Shown: positions 1-7,522 of the stretch, piece after piece | Layout of the letters: every line of letters starts with the position of its first letter | Numbering within the stretch: position 1 is the first letter of the stretch | Assembly (NCBI GenBank): GCA_902467875.1 | Contig: CABQWP010000038.1 | Coordinates: 1-21,065, forward strand | DNA length: 21,065 nucleotides | From: an uncultured Collinsella sp. | GTDB taxonomy: Bacteria; Actinomycetota; Coriobacteriia; Coriobacteriales; Coriobacteriaceae | Direction of reading: 5' to 3' | Program-made: the position numbers and the translations under genes | Notes under the pieces: model-generated | Told to the model about the DNA's origin: nothing | The model's database searches: none | What the model saw: the letters and a program-made list of their open reading frames with translations, nothing else

Positions 1-289
1 GGCCGGTCTGCGTCTCGTACGGCGGCAGGATCGACACGCCGCCGTCGCGGCTGTCCAGATCCCACGCCTCGCCGGAGCCCACGTAGGCATGCAGCAGGTA
101 GGGGCGATACTGCGTCAGAACGCCCACTGTGTCGATGCCCGAGTTGGAGCAGTTGGAGAGCGAAAAGTCGATAATGCGGAACTTGCCACCAAAGCTAACC
201 GCCGGCTTGGCGATCTTTTGGGTGAGTGCCCCCAATCGGCTGCCCTGTCCTCCTGCGAGGAGCATCGCGATGCATTCTTTCTTACTCAT
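1..289 (-). CDS. glgC: Glucose-1-phosphate adenylyltransferase, N-terminal part (cut by window edge)
   Basis: Only the first 96 codons are inside the window. The enzyme makes ADP-glucose from ATP and glucose-1-phosphate, the committed step of bacterial glycogen synthesis in the cytoplasm. The visible part has the nucleotidyltransferase signature LLAGGQGSRLGALT (residues 10-23). It is followed by KPAVSFGGKFRIIDF and LSNCSNSGI, which match the GlgC family consensus for the ATP and regulatory-site region. The ATG at 289 is preceded by a good AGGAG ribosome binding site. The gene lies 108 nt downstream of glgP in the same direction, so it is probably the third gene of a glgB-glgP-glgC operon. Identification is firm. 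Everything about the C-terminal beta-helix and the allosteric sites lies outside the window. Confidence 0.95.
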   Translation of the reverse strand, partial: MSKKECIAMLLAGGQGSRLGALTQKIAKPAVSFGGKFRIIDFSLSNCSNSGIDTVGVLTQYRPYLLHAYVGSGEAWDLDSRDGGVSILPPYETQTG

Positions 290-330
290 CGATTTCTCCT
301 TCTGTCATCGATGTTCCTAAACCCATTAGC

Positions 331-359
331 GACGGGCGCGGCGCAACGTCACGCCCGTC
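331..359 (-). other. Hairpin in glgP-glgC spacer
   Basis: The spacer between glgP and glgC contains an 8-bp perfect inverted repeat, GACGGGCG with CGCCCGTC, separated by 13 nt. On the minus strand it is not followed by a T-run, so it does not look like a complete intrinsic terminator. It could be an mRNA processing or stabilising hairpin that sets different expression of glgC and glgP. The rest of the 108-nt spacer shows only the glgC ribosome binding site. Confidence 0.35.
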
Positions 360-397
360 GAGTAATGCCATGCTGGCATAGGGGAGCTCGCGCGCCT

Positions 398-2824
398 TTA
401 CGCGTGCCAGATCTCGTCGCGGTACTCGCGAATGGTGCGGTCGCTCGAGAACCAGCCACTCGAGGCGGTGTTGAGCAGGGCCTTGCGGTTCCAGGTCTCC
501 TGGTCGCCGTAGCTGCCGGTGAGCTTCTCCCACGCATCCACGTAGCTGCGGAAGTCTGCCATGACTAGGTCGGGGTCGTTGTTGTTCATGAGCTCGTTGT
601 AGATGCTCTCGAAGTTGCCCGAAAGACCCGCAAAGGCGTTGTCCTTGAGCTCGTCCATCACGCGGCCCAGACGCTCGCGATCGTTGTTGAGCGTATCCCA
701 GGCAAAGTAGCTATTCGATGCCCAGAGCTGCTCGACCTCGGGAGCGGTCAGGCCAAAGATAGCCTCGTTCTCGCGGCCGGCCAGGTCGGCGATCTCGATG
801 TTGGCGCCGTCGAGGGTGCCCAGCGTAATGGCGCCGTTCATCATGAGCTTCATGTTGGACGTGCCCGAGGCCTCCTTGCCGGCCGTGGAGATCTGCTCCG
901 AAATCTCGGCGGCGGGGTAGATGAGCTGGGCGTTGCTCACGCGGAAGTTGGGGATAAAGCAGACCTTCATGACCTCGTTGACGCGCGGGTCGTTGTTGAT
1001 GACGTCGGCCACGGAGTTAATGAGGCGGATGGTCTCTTTGGCGAAGGTGTAGCTCGAGGCAGCCTTGCCGCTAAAGATGAAGGTCGTCGGCGTCACGTGG
1101 AAGTTGGGATCGGCGATGCGACGGTTGTAGATGTCCATCACCTTCATGATGTTCATGAGCTGGCGCTTGTAGGCGTGGAAGCGCTTCACCTGAACATCGA
1201 AGACGGTGTTGGGGTCGATGACCAGACCGGTCTCGGCCTTAACGTAGGCGGCCAGGCGCTCCTTGTTGGCACGCTTGGAGGCACCAACGGCCTTCAGGAA
1301 CTCGGTGTCGTCCTTAAACTCCTTGAGTTTCTCCAGCTCAAAGGCGTCCTTCAGCCAGCCATCGCCAATGGCCTCGGTCACGAGCTTGGCGTAGGTGGGG
1401 TTGGCCTCGGCAAAGAAGCGACGGTGCGAGATGCCGTTGGTCTTGTTGTTGAACTTTTCGGGCGTCAGGGCATAGAAGTCCTTGAGCACGATGTTCTTGA
1501 TGATGTCGGAGTGAATCTTGGCCACGCCGTTGACGCTGTGGCTGCAGATCACGGACAGGTTGGCCATGCGAATCTCGCCGTCCCATAGAATGGCGGTCTG
1601 GCGCAAACGCTCCTGCCAGCCCTCCTGGGTGGTGTCGAACGACTCGTGCCAACGACGGCTGATCTCATCGATGATCTGATACACGCGGGGGAGGAGCTTG
1701 GAGAACGTGCCGATGGGCCACTTCTCCAAGGCCTCGGGCAGGATGGTGTGGTTGGTGTAGCTCACGACCTGCGTCACGATGTTCCAGGCGTCGTCCCACT
1801 CGAGCTTCTTCTCGTCGATGAGGATGCGCATGAGCTCGGGGCCGCACATGGCGGGGTGCGTGTCGTTGGTGTGGATGGCCACAAACTGCGGCAGCAGGTC
1901 CCAGTTCTCGCCGTGCTCCTTCTCAAAGGTGTCGAGCAGGCTGTAGATGCCGGCCGAGACAAACAGGTACTCCTGCTTCAGGCGCAGCAGACGGCCGTGC
2001 TCGCCGGCGTCGTTGGGGTAGAGGATGGCGCTGATGGCCTCGGCCTCGGCGCGCTCGGCGTCGGCCAGGGCATAGTCGCCGCGGTTGAAGGCCTCAAGGT
2101 CAAAGTGCTCCTCAACCGGCTCGGCGGCCCAGACGCGCAGCTTGTTGACGGTCTCGCCGGCATAGCCCACAACGGGGATGTCATAGGGAACGGCCAGGAT
2201 ATCCTGCGTGTCCACCGTGCGGTAGAACGTGCGGCCGTTCTCCTCATAGCCCTCAACATGGCCACCAAACTTGATGGTCACGGCCTTGTCCTGACGGCGG
2301 ACCTCCCAGGGATAGCCGTGGGTGAGCCATTCGTCGGTGGCCTCGACCTGGCTGCCGTTGACGATCTCCTGCTTAAACAGGCCGTAGCGGTAGGGCATGC
2401 CGTTGCCGTAGCCGGCAATGCCCTCGGCTGCCATGGAATCCAGGAAGCATGCGGCCAGACGGCCCAGGCCACCGTTGCCCAGCGCCGGATCGGGCTCCTG
2501 GTTCTCGATGACGGACAGGTCGAAGCCCATGTCGTCGAGCGCCTCGGCGACCATGTCGCGCACGCCAAAGTTGAGCAGGTAGTTGTCAAGCAGGCGGCCG
2601 ATCAAAAACTCGATCGAGAAGTAGTACACGCGCTTCTTGCCCTCGGCGGTGACGCGGGCGTCGCTCTTGGTGGCAACGGTGCGTGCCTTCTCGGCCACGA
2701 GCTTGGCCAGGGCGTTAAAGCGGTCCAGATCGCTGGCAGCCTCGACGCTCTTGCCGCTGATGCTCATGACGGCATCGCGATAGAGCTCGGTAAACTCCTG
2801 CTTGTTGTCGAAGATCTTATTCAT
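398..2824 (-). CDS. glgP: Glycogen/starch/alpha-glucan phosphorylase
   Basis: This 808-residue protein has the normal length for GT35 phosphorylases. It releases glucose-1-phosphate from the non-reducing ends of glycogen by phosphorolysis, using pyridoxal phosphate. The N-terminal part contains VYYFSIEFLIGRLLDNYLLN and the glycine-rich NGGLGRLAACFLDS. The C-terminal part has the PLP site EASGTSNMKLMMNGA, with the Schiff-base lysine at about Lys659, followed by TLDGANIEI. The ATG at 2824 is preceded by GGAAAGGA at good spacing. It sits 94 nt downstream of glgB and 108 nt upstream of glgC on the same strand, so synthesis and breakdown genes seem to be co-transcribed. All family motifs seen are intact. 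A maltodextrin preference rather than glycogen cannot be excluded from sequence. Confidence 0.97.
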   Translation of the reverse strand: MNKIFDNKQEFTELYRDAVMSISGKSVEAASDLDRFNALAKLVAEKARTVATKSDARVTAEGKKRVYYFSIEFLIGRLLDNYLLNFGVRDMVAEALDDMGFDLSVIENQEPDPALGNGGLGRLAACFLDSMAAEGIAGYGNGMPYRYGLFKQEIVNGSQVEATDEWLTHGYPWEVRRQDKAVTIKFGGHVEGYEENGRTFYRTVDTQDILAVPYDIPVVGYAGETVNKLRVWAAEPVEEHFDLEAFNRGDYALADAERAEAEAISAILYPNDAGEHGRLLRLKQEYLFVSAGIYSLLDTFEKEHGENWDLLPQFVAIHTNDTHPAMCGPELMRILIDEKKLEWDDAWNIVTQVVSYTNHTILPEALEKWPIGTFSKLLPRVYQIIDEISRRWHESFDTTQEGWQERLRQTAILWDGEIRMANLSVICSHSVNGVAKIHSDIIKNIVLKDFYALTPEKFNNKTNGISHRRFFAEANPTYAKLVTEAIGDGWLKDAFELEKLKEFKDDTEFLKAVGASKRANKERLAAYVKAETGLVIDPNTVFDVQVKRFHAYKRQLMNIMKVMDIYNRRIADPNFHVTPTTFIFSGKAASSYTFAKETIRLINSVADVINNDPRVNEVMKVCFIPNFRVSNAQLIYPAAEISEQISTAGKEASGTSNMKLMMNGAITLGTLDGANIEIADLAGRENEAIFGLTAPEVEQLWASNSYFAWDTLNNDRERLGRVMDELKDNAFAGLSGNFESIYNELMNNNDPDLVMADFRSYVDAWEKLTGSYGDQETWNRKALLNTASSGWFSSDRTIREYRDEIWHA

Positions 2825-2837
2825 ACGTTCCTTTCCC

Positions 2838-2910
2838 CCGGGGATGTTTCTCCCGGAACGGTTATGACTTGTATCCTACGCCCCCGCGGGGCGGGTAATT
2901 ACAGCTGTAA
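2838..2910 (-). other. Palindrome-rich glgB-glgP spacer
   Basis: The 94-nt spacer holds a 12-bp perfect palindrome TTACAGCTGTAA (2899-2910), a CCCCGCGGGG palindrome (2882-2891), and an imperfect hairpin (2838-2856) directly upstream of the glgP ribosome binding site. A GTAAC/GTTAC dyad (2907-2922) runs into the glgB stop codon. None has a T-run on the minus strand. These could be an operator, an attenuating structure or an RNA processing site. No clear -35/-10 pair was found. Confidence 0.3.
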
Positions 2911-2918
2911 CGCTTTTG

Positions 2919-5180
2919 TTACGCATCCTTGGCAGATGGCTTAACAGCAGCTGCCTTGGCCTTGGGAGCAGCCTTTTTAGTGGCTGCCTTTTTGGCCGTG
3001 CTGGACTTGGCCGAAGCCTTGGCAGCAGACTTGGCAGCCTTCGTCTTAGCCGGAGCCTTCTTAGCAGCCGCGGTCTTGGGCTTTACCGAGGACGTCCGCT
3101 TGCGCGTCGCCTTCTTGGGCTCTTTAACCACGGGCGGCTTATAGCTGCTGGGACCGCGGCGCTTAAGCACCACGCCTGCCAGGCCGGGCACCTTAATTTC
3201 GATGGAGTCCATCTGCCCGTTCCAGGGATAGGGCTCGCTCGAGCAGGTGTAGGGCTCCTCGCCGGCGTAGCCGCTGCCGCCAAACTCGGGACGGTCAGAA
3301 TCGAAGATGACCTCCCAGTCGCCCTCGCGCGGCACGCCCACGCGGAAGCTCTCGTAGCTCGCCGGGTCAAAGTTGATCAGGATCACCAGGTCGTCGTCGA
3401 CGTCCTCGCCCTGGCGCACAAAGCTCACGATGGACTGCTTCGAGTTGTCCGCATCGATCCAGGTAAAGCCGTCGTCGGTGTATCCGCGCTCATACAGGGC
3501 GGGCTCGGCGGTGTACAGGTGGTTGAGCGCCTTGATAAACGCCTGATGATGACGGTGGGTCTCGTACTCCTCGGTCAGGAACCACTGAATGGACTCGTAG
3601 TAGCGCCACTCGATAAACTGACCGATCTCGTTGCCCATAAAGTTGAGCTTGGCACCGGGGTGCGTCATCTGGTAGAAGGCCAGCGTGCGCAGGCCGGCAA
3701 ACTGGCGCCACCAGTCACCCGGCATGCGGCCGATGAGCGAGCACTTGCCGTGCACGACTTCGTCGTGGCTCAGCGGGCAGATGAAGTTCTCGGTAAAGGC
3801 GTACATGATGGAGAACGTGAGCAGGCCGTGGTTGCCGGGGCGCCACGGAAAATCAGTCTGCATGTAGTGCAGGGTGTCGTTCATCCAGCCCATGTCCCAC
3901 TTGTAGTGGAAGCCCAGACCGCCGTCCTGCGGCGGATAGGTCACGAGCGGCCACGCGGTGGATTCCTCGGCCATCATCATCACGTCGGGGTAGTGTGCCT
4001 CCACGGCGCAGTTGACCTGACGGATAAATGCGCTGGCGTCCAGGTCCTCCTCGGTACCGTACTTGTTGAACTTCTTTTGGCCGGGATCGTCAATGCCAAA
4101 GTTGAGGTAGAGCATGCTGGACACGCCGTCCATGCGAATGCCGTCCACGTGGAAGTTCTCGAGCCAGTACAGCACGTTAGAGACCAGGAAGGAGCGGACC
4201 TCGCCGCGGGCGAAGTCAAACTTGTGCGTGCCCCAGTTGGGGTGAATCTCGTGCTCAAACAGCATGTGGCCGTTAAAGGTGGCAAGGCCGTGGGAGTCGG
4301 CGCAAAAACCGCCGGGCACCCAGTCCATGATCACGCCAATGCCCGCCTCGTGGCAAGCGTCGATAAAGTGCATAAGCTGCTGCGGGTTGCCGTAGCGCGA
4401 CGTGGCGGCATAGTAGCCGGTCGTCTGGTAGCCCCAGGAGCCATCGAAAGGATGCTCCATAAGCGGCATGACCTCGATATGCGTGTAGCCCATGTCGCGG
4501 ACGTAGTCCACGAGCTCAACCGACAGGTCGTCGTAGGTGTAAAACTCACCGCGCTGCGCGGGGAAGGGGTCCATGGGGCCGGGGTAGTTGCCGTACTCGT
4601 CCGGCTCGCCCTGCGGCGCGTCGCCGTGGCGCTTCCACGAGCCAATATGCACCTCGTAGATGTTAAGGGGCTGCGACATGTGGTTATGGCTGGCGCGGCG
4701 CTTGAGCCATGCGGCGTCGTTCCACTGGTAGCCATCGAGGGTCCACAGCACGCTCGCGGTACCCGGAGGGCACTCGGCCTTAAAGGCGTACGGATCGGCC
4801 TTGTAGAGCTTTTCGCCCTCGTTGGTCTCGATGAGATACTTATAGAGCTGACCCTGCTCGGCGCCAGGAATAAAGCCTTCCCAAATAGCGCTCGTATGCA
4901 CGGGCACCAGCGGGTTGGCTTGCTCATCCCAGTCGTTAAATTCGCCAATGACATGGACGCTTTTTACGTCGGGCGCCCAAACGCAAAAACGCCAGCCGCG
5001 CGTACGGTTCTGCGTGTCGGGGTGCGCGCCCATCTTTTCCCAACTGCGCTCCCACGTACCGATGCCAAACAGATAGACATCGTCTTTGGTGAGCTCCGGC
5101 GCGTGCGGGGCGGCTTTACGGGTAGCAGGCTTTTTAGTTGCTGGCTTTAGCTTTGTATCGCTCACGTTTGATCCCATCAT
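2919..5180 (-). CDS. glgB: 1,4-alpha-glucan branching enzyme with Lys/Ala-rich C-terminal tail
   Basis: GH13 branching enzyme that creates alpha-1,6 branches in glycogen. The ATG at 5180 gives 753 residues. An upstream TTG at 5225 and a downstream GTG at 5165 are possible, and no start has a strong ribosome binding site. The order is a basic N-terminal stretch, a CBM48-like domain (RGWRFCVWAPDVKSVHVIGE), then the GH13 barrel. Visible catalytic motifs are DGIRMDGVSSMLY (nucleophile about Asp351), MMAEEST (acid about Glu405) and SHDEVVHG (about Asp473). Region I reads DWVPGGF, where the family normally has DWVPGHF or DWVPAHF, so the usual histidine is glycine at residue 291. Residues from about 681 to the end form a Lys/Ala/Thr/Pro-rich, histone H1-like tail absent from typical GlgB. 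First gene of the glg operon. Confidence 0.95.
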   Translation of the reverse strand: MMGSNVSDTKLKPATKKPATRKAAPHAPELTKDDVYLFGIGTWERSWEKMGAHPDTQNRTRGWRFCVWAPDVKSVHVIGEFNDWDEQANPLVPVHTSAIWEGFIPGAEQGQLYKYLIETNEGEKLYKADPYAFKAECPPGTASVLWTLDGYQWNDAAWLKRRASHNHMSQPLNIYEVHIGSWKRHGDAPQGEPDEYGNYPGPMDPFPAQRGEFYTYDDLSVELVDYVRDMGYTHIEVMPLMEHPFDGSWGYQTTGYYAATSRYGNPQQLMHFIDACHEAGIGVIMDWVPGGFCADSHGLATFNGHMLFEHEIHPNWGTHKFDFARGEVRSFLVSNVLYWLENFHVDGIRMDGVSSMLYLNFGIDDPGQKKFNKYGTEEDLDASAFIRQVNCAVEAHYPDVMMMAEESTAWPLVTYPPQDGGLGFHYKWDMGWMNDTLHYMQTDFPWRPGNHGLLTFSIMYAFTENFICPLSHDEVVHGKCSLIGRMPGDWWRQFAGLRTLAFYQMTHPGAKLNFMGNEIGQFIEWRYYESIQWFLTEEYETHRHHQAFIKALNHLYTAEPALYERGYTDDGFTWIDADNSKQSIVSFVRQGEDVDDDLVILINFDPASYESFRVGVPREGDWEVIFDSDRPEFGGSGYAGEEPYTCSSEPYPWNGQMDSIEIKVPGLAGVVLKRRGPSSYKPPVVKEPKKATRKRTSSVKPKTAAAKKAPAKTKAAKSAAKASAKSSTAKKAATKKAAPKAKAAAVKPSAKDA

Positions 5181-5305
5181 GACGCGGCAGCGTGTTGCCT
5201 TGGTGACTAGATGCGAAAGGTCCAAGGCTGCACGAATCGAAGGGACGGCGAAGTTTCAGTGATTCGTTCCACCTCGCGTGCTCGGTGGAACTTTCGGCAA
5301 AAACT

Positions 5306-5314
5306 ACGATAACA
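5306..5314 (-). promoter_or_regulatory. Possible extended -10 promoter for glgB
   Basis: Read on the minus strand, TGT-TATCGT is an extended -10 element with a poor -35. It would give a leader of about 120 nt for the glgB-glgP-glgC operon. This is a weak motif match only, in an AT-richer intergenic stretch where a glgB promoter is expected. Confidence 0.3.
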
Positions 5315-5402
5315 CCTGTACGTTACTTATATGAACGAAAGTGGATTTGCGGTGGCGTTTAATCGGTAAGCGCCATGTTTATACCACTGGCAGAATTGCG
5401 AT

Positions 5403-5488
5403 GGTAAAACTCTTGACAGCTTTATCAATTAGGGTTTCTAGATTGTTAGGTTTACGTTTGGTAAAACGTTTTTAGCAGGTTGTTTACC
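5403..5488. promoter_or_regulatory. Repeated GGTAAA(A)C half sites and AAAACGTTTT palindrome (candidate operators)
   Basis: GGTAAAAC occurs at 5403-5410 and 5460-5467. The inverted forms GGTTTAC and GTTTACC occur at 5449-5455 and 5482-5488. Positions 5463-5472 form the perfect palindrome AAAACGTTTT with a central CG, as in LacI-family operators. The sites surround the putative promoter of the HAD gene and lie in the region divergent from glgB, so they could control either direction. The regulator is not in the window. Confidence 0.4.
5413..5444 (+). promoter_or_regulatory. Possible sigma70-type promoter for the HAD/TPK genes
   Basis: A consensus TTGACA -35 lies at 5413-5418. The -10 is less clear: TCTAGA after 18 nt or TAGATT (5439-5444) after 20 nt. 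A leader of about 60 nt to the HAD start would follow. The surrounding 330-nt gap (5181-5511) contains no coding signal, only these regulatory motifs. Confidence 0.4.
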
Positions 5489-5511
5489 ATTTGACATTGA
5501 AAGGCTCGTTT

Positions 5512-6201
5512 ATGGACCGCATCGCTGCCCCAAGTGTTGCTTTTATTTTCGATTGCGACGGCACGCTGGTTAATAGCACCCCCGTTTGGGCCTATGCCCA
5601 GCCCGAGTTATTGCACCGCCACGGGGTTGACGTGACGGTCGACGATTTTGCCCAGTTTGAGCATTTGTCGCTCGAAGACGAGTGCCAGGCCTACCACGAC
5701 ACCTGGGGCATTGGCACAAATGGCGAGGAACTGTATCGCGAGCTGAGCGACATCCTGATCGTTGGCTACTCCAAGGTGCCGCCGCGCGAGGGCCTGCTTG
5801 CATTTTTGAAGCAGGCGAAGGCCGCCGGTGTTGCCATGTGCGTGGCCACGTCCACGCCGACCGAGTTGGTGCAGTCCGCCCTTGCTGGCGCCGGGCTCGA
5901 TGCCTACATGGAGTTTGTGACCACCACGGGCGAGGCCGGGCGTTCCAAGCAGTTCCCCGATGTGTACGAGTTGGCGCTGCGTCGCCTGGAGGAGCGACAC
6001 GGGCACAAGTTTGAGCGCGCGTGGGTGTTTGAGGACGCCGTCTTTGGCCTTAAGAGCTCTGGCGCCGCAGGCTTTAAGCGCGTGGGCATCTACGACCCGC
6101 ACGGCCGTATGGAGCGCGACGAGGTTCGTGCCAACTGCGACATCTTTATCGATAGCTATGAGGACCTGGATCTGGCCCGCGTGCTTTCGTTTGAGGGATA
6201 G
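5512..6201 (+). CDS. HAD-superfamily hydrolase (beta-phosphoglucomutase-like)
   Basis: This 229-residue HAD subfamily I protein carries all four motifs. Motif I is DCDGTLVNS with nucleophile Asp14 and acid Asp16. Motif II is CVATST around Thr113. The motif III lysine is about Lys146, and motif IV is VFEDAVFGLKSS with Glu174/Asp175. The cap between motifs I and II is helical, as in the beta-phosphoglucomutase and phosphoglycolate phosphatase groups. The likely activity is phosphate transfer or hydrolysis on a small sugar phosphate or nucleotide, but the substrate cannot be read from sequence. The ATG at 5512 is chosen because GAAAGG lies 7 nt upstream, whereas a TTG at 5491 has no such site. 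It is followed after 9 nt by the thiamine pyrophosphokinase-like gene, suggesting co-transcription. Confidence 0.88.
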   Translation: MDRIAAPSVAFIFDCDGTLVNSTPVWAYAQPELLHRHGVDVTVDDFAQFEHLSLEDECQAYHDTWGIGTNGEELYRELSDILIVGYSKVPPREGLLAFLKQAKAAGVAMCVATSTPTELVQSALAGAGLDAYMEFVTTTGEAGRSKQFPDVYELALRRLEERHGHKFERAWVFEDAVFGLKSSGAAGFKRVGIYDPHGRMERDEVRANCDIFIDSYEDLDLARVLSFEG

Positions 6202-6210
6202 GCGAGAACT

Positions 6211-6852
6211 GTGGCTTGTAAGATATTAGTGGTCTGTGGCTCGCCCGTGGTAGCGAGCGCTAATCTGCTGCGCCAACTGGCGGGGGAGTGCGATCACGTT
6301 GTCGCCGTGGACCGCGGGCTCGACGCGCTGCTGGGCGCGGGACTGGGCTGCGACGTATATGTAGGGGATGCCGACACGGTGAGCGATGAGGGTGGCGCGC
6401 TGGTCGATGCCGCTACCGACTTTGAAGTTGAACGCCACGACCCATACAAGGACTATACCGATCTGGCGTTGGCGCTCGATTCGGTCCGCCGTCGCTGGCC
6501 GGGTGCCGAAGTGGTTGCGACCTGCGCCACCGGCGGCCGCCCCGACATGGCCCTGTCCGTGCTGGGGCTGCTCGCAGGCTACGAGGATGCCCCCATCTGG
6601 ATCGCCGAGGACAAGGTGGTCGCCCGCATCCTTCATGCAGGCGAATCGTGGATCATCGAAGGCGCCGAAGGTAAGACGTTCTCCATCATTGCCATAGCAT
6701 CTGGGACGGTAGTAAGCGAACACGGCCTAGAGTGGGAGCTAAACCACAGCTCCCTGGGCCTGTTGGCCGACACGGGCATCTCTAATGTCGTCCGGAAAAC
6801 GGCCGAGATTCAAGTCCACACCGGCACCGCCATCGCTTACCTATATCAATAG
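6211..6852 (+). CDS. thiN: Thiamine pyrophosphokinase family protein (thiamine diphosphokinase)
   Basis: This 213-residue protein matches thiamine pyrophosphokinase, which converts thiamine and ATP to thiamine diphosphate. Visible signatures are VGDADT (residues 51-56, family GDFDS-like), KDYTD (80-84, family KDxTD) and TGGRPDM (107-113, family GGRxDH). The usual histidine of the last motif is methionine here. The C-terminal half has the beta-rich thiamine-binding fold pattern, with SIIAIASGT and HSSLGLLADTGISN. The GTG start at 6211 lies 9 nt after the HAD stop, with GAGGGA upstream, so the two genes probably share a transcript. Activity as a true kinase is likely but not proven, given the changed residue and the GDADT variant. 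Confidence 0.88.
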   Translation: MACKILVVCGSPVVASANLLRQLAGECDHVVAVDRGLDALLGAGLGCDVYVGDADTVSDEGGALVDAATDFEVERHDPYKDYTDLALALDSVRRRWPGAEVVATCATGGRPDMALSVLGLLAGYEDAPIWIAEDKVVARILHAGESWIIEGAEGKTFSIIAIASGTVVSEHGLEWELNHSSLGLLADTGISNVVRKTAEIQVHTGTAIAYLYQ

Positions 6853-6880
6853 GCATTTAGAATCCGACCCAAAAAAATTC

Positions 6881-6909
6881 TTGCACGCCGCGCCAACTTC
6901 CCCTATAGT
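6881..6909 (+). promoter_or_regulatory. Promoter of the tRNA-Ala gene
   Basis: TTGCAC (6881-6886) and TATAGT (6904-6909) are separated by exactly 17 nt, a good sigma70-type pair. The predicted start of transcription is a few bases before the tRNA 5' end at 6923. Confidence 0.75.
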
Positions 6910-6922
6910 ATCTCCTCGTCAC

Positions 6923-6998
6923 GGGGGCGTAGCTCAGCTGGGAGAGCGCTTGACTGGCAGTCAAGAGGTCAGGGGTTCGATCCCCCTCGTCTCCACCA
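6923..6998 (+). tRNA. tRNA-Ala (anticodon GGC)
   Basis: A complete 76-nt cloverleaf with an encoded CCA end. The acceptor strand GGGGGCG pairs with CGTCTCC, with G-U pairs allowed. The D-arm follows AGCTCAGCTGGGAGAGC, the anticodon stem is CTTGA/TCAAG with loop CTGGCAG, and the T-arm contains GGTTCGATCC. The anticodon is GGC, reading GCC and GCU alanine codons. It has its own promoter and a downstream terminator, so it is a monocistronic unit between the thiamine gene and the polysaccharide locus. No duplicated 3' end was seen that would mark an integrated element. Confidence 0.97.
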
Positions 6999-7009
6999 TC
7001 GTGAATGCA

Positions 7010-7038
7010 AAGGCCTTCGGAATCCCGAAGGCCTTTTT
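7010..7038 (+). terminator. Intrinsic terminator after tRNA-Ala
   Basis: AAGGCCTTCGG (7010-7020) and CCGAAGGCCTT (7025-7035) form an 11-bp perfect stem with a 4-nt AATC loop, followed by a T-run. This is a textbook intrinsic terminator for the tRNA transcript. Confidence 0.92.
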
Positions 7039-7276
7039 CATGTCAAAACGCCTCGCGTCACAAATCCTTCCTTACACCAACAAAAAGTTGCACAATTTAT
7101 TCCCCATGTCTGCACATAGTTTGTTAGACAAGCGCAATTACCAGTGCAGCTCGCTGCTCCATTTAGGCTTCAGAAACGCTCCTAATCACCGTTAGCACCC
7201 CAATAACCTGCATCAACGTGAACAACATCCTAAAACAACCCTCTTAAGCACGCTTAATGAACGATATGTTGTCCGC
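7039..7276. other. AT-richer intergenic stretch without recognised content
   Basis: No open reading frame with a ribosome binding site, no RNA family and no mobile-element end was recognised here. It separates the tRNA terminator from the promoter of the polysaccharide locus. Confidence 0.5.
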
Positions 7277-7309
7277 CACAAGTTAAATCAGTTTCACTAA
7301 CTGCTTGTG
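7277..7309. promoter_or_regulatory. Nested dyad overlapping the promoter (candidate operator)
   Basis: Two inverted repeats are nested: CACAAG (7277-7282) with CTTGTG (7304-7309), and CAGTT (7289-7293) with AACTG (7299-7303). They cover the -35/spacer region and end directly before the -10 hexamer, where a repressor or activator of the polysaccharide operon would bind. No regulator is identifiable from the motif. Confidence 0.4.
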
Positions 7310-7316
7310 CTATGAT
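7308..7316 (+). promoter_or_regulatory. Extended -10 promoter of the loaP/polysaccharide operon
   Basis: TG-C-TATGAT is an extended -10 element with a hexamer close to consensus. The -35 region is poor, as is common for extended -10 promoters. Transcription would start near 7323, giving an untranslated leader of about 460 nt. It is the only good plus-strand promoter seen between the tRNA terminator and loaP. Confidence 0.6.
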
Positions 7317-7522
7317 ACCTAACGTTACATGAGTTCAACTGTGCTCACGGCTCCTGTAAGTCACAAAGCACAGGGTCGATCAGCATCCGGCCGTAACGGC
7401 GGTGTTAGAAAAACCACGAGCTCCAATATTGATTGCCATGCGCGATTTTGTTCTTTTTACGGCTAATTACATCTTCGCTTTAGCCAGTGCAATAAGTTGC
7501 TACGGCAAATCACAGCAGTCCT

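Noticed and set aside
1646..2944. A 432-codon plus-strand open frame opposite glgP
   Set aside because: Antisense shadow of glgP with low-complexity Val/Gly/Leu/Ala composition and no recognisable domain.
2916..5150. A 744-codon open frame on the plus strand opposite glgB
   Set aside because: It is a shadow produced by the codon bias of glgB. It has no family motif, and the minus-strand gene is certain.
6923..6998. tRNA-Ala as the attachment site of an integrated element covering the polysaccharide locus
   Set aside because: No integrase gene and no repeated copy of the tRNA 3' end was seen in the window, and the tRNA keeps its own terminator.
7398..7409. GGCGGTGTTAG, resembling the ops element GGCGGTAGCGTG
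   Set aside because: Only the first seven bases match, and no JUMPstart context is present. The downstream protein looks like LoaP rather than RfaH.
7329..7466. A 45-codon ATG open frame at the start of the leader
   Set aside because: There is no ribosome binding site, it begins only about 6 nt from the predicted transcription start, and its composition is not protein-like. A leader peptide cannot be fully excluded.
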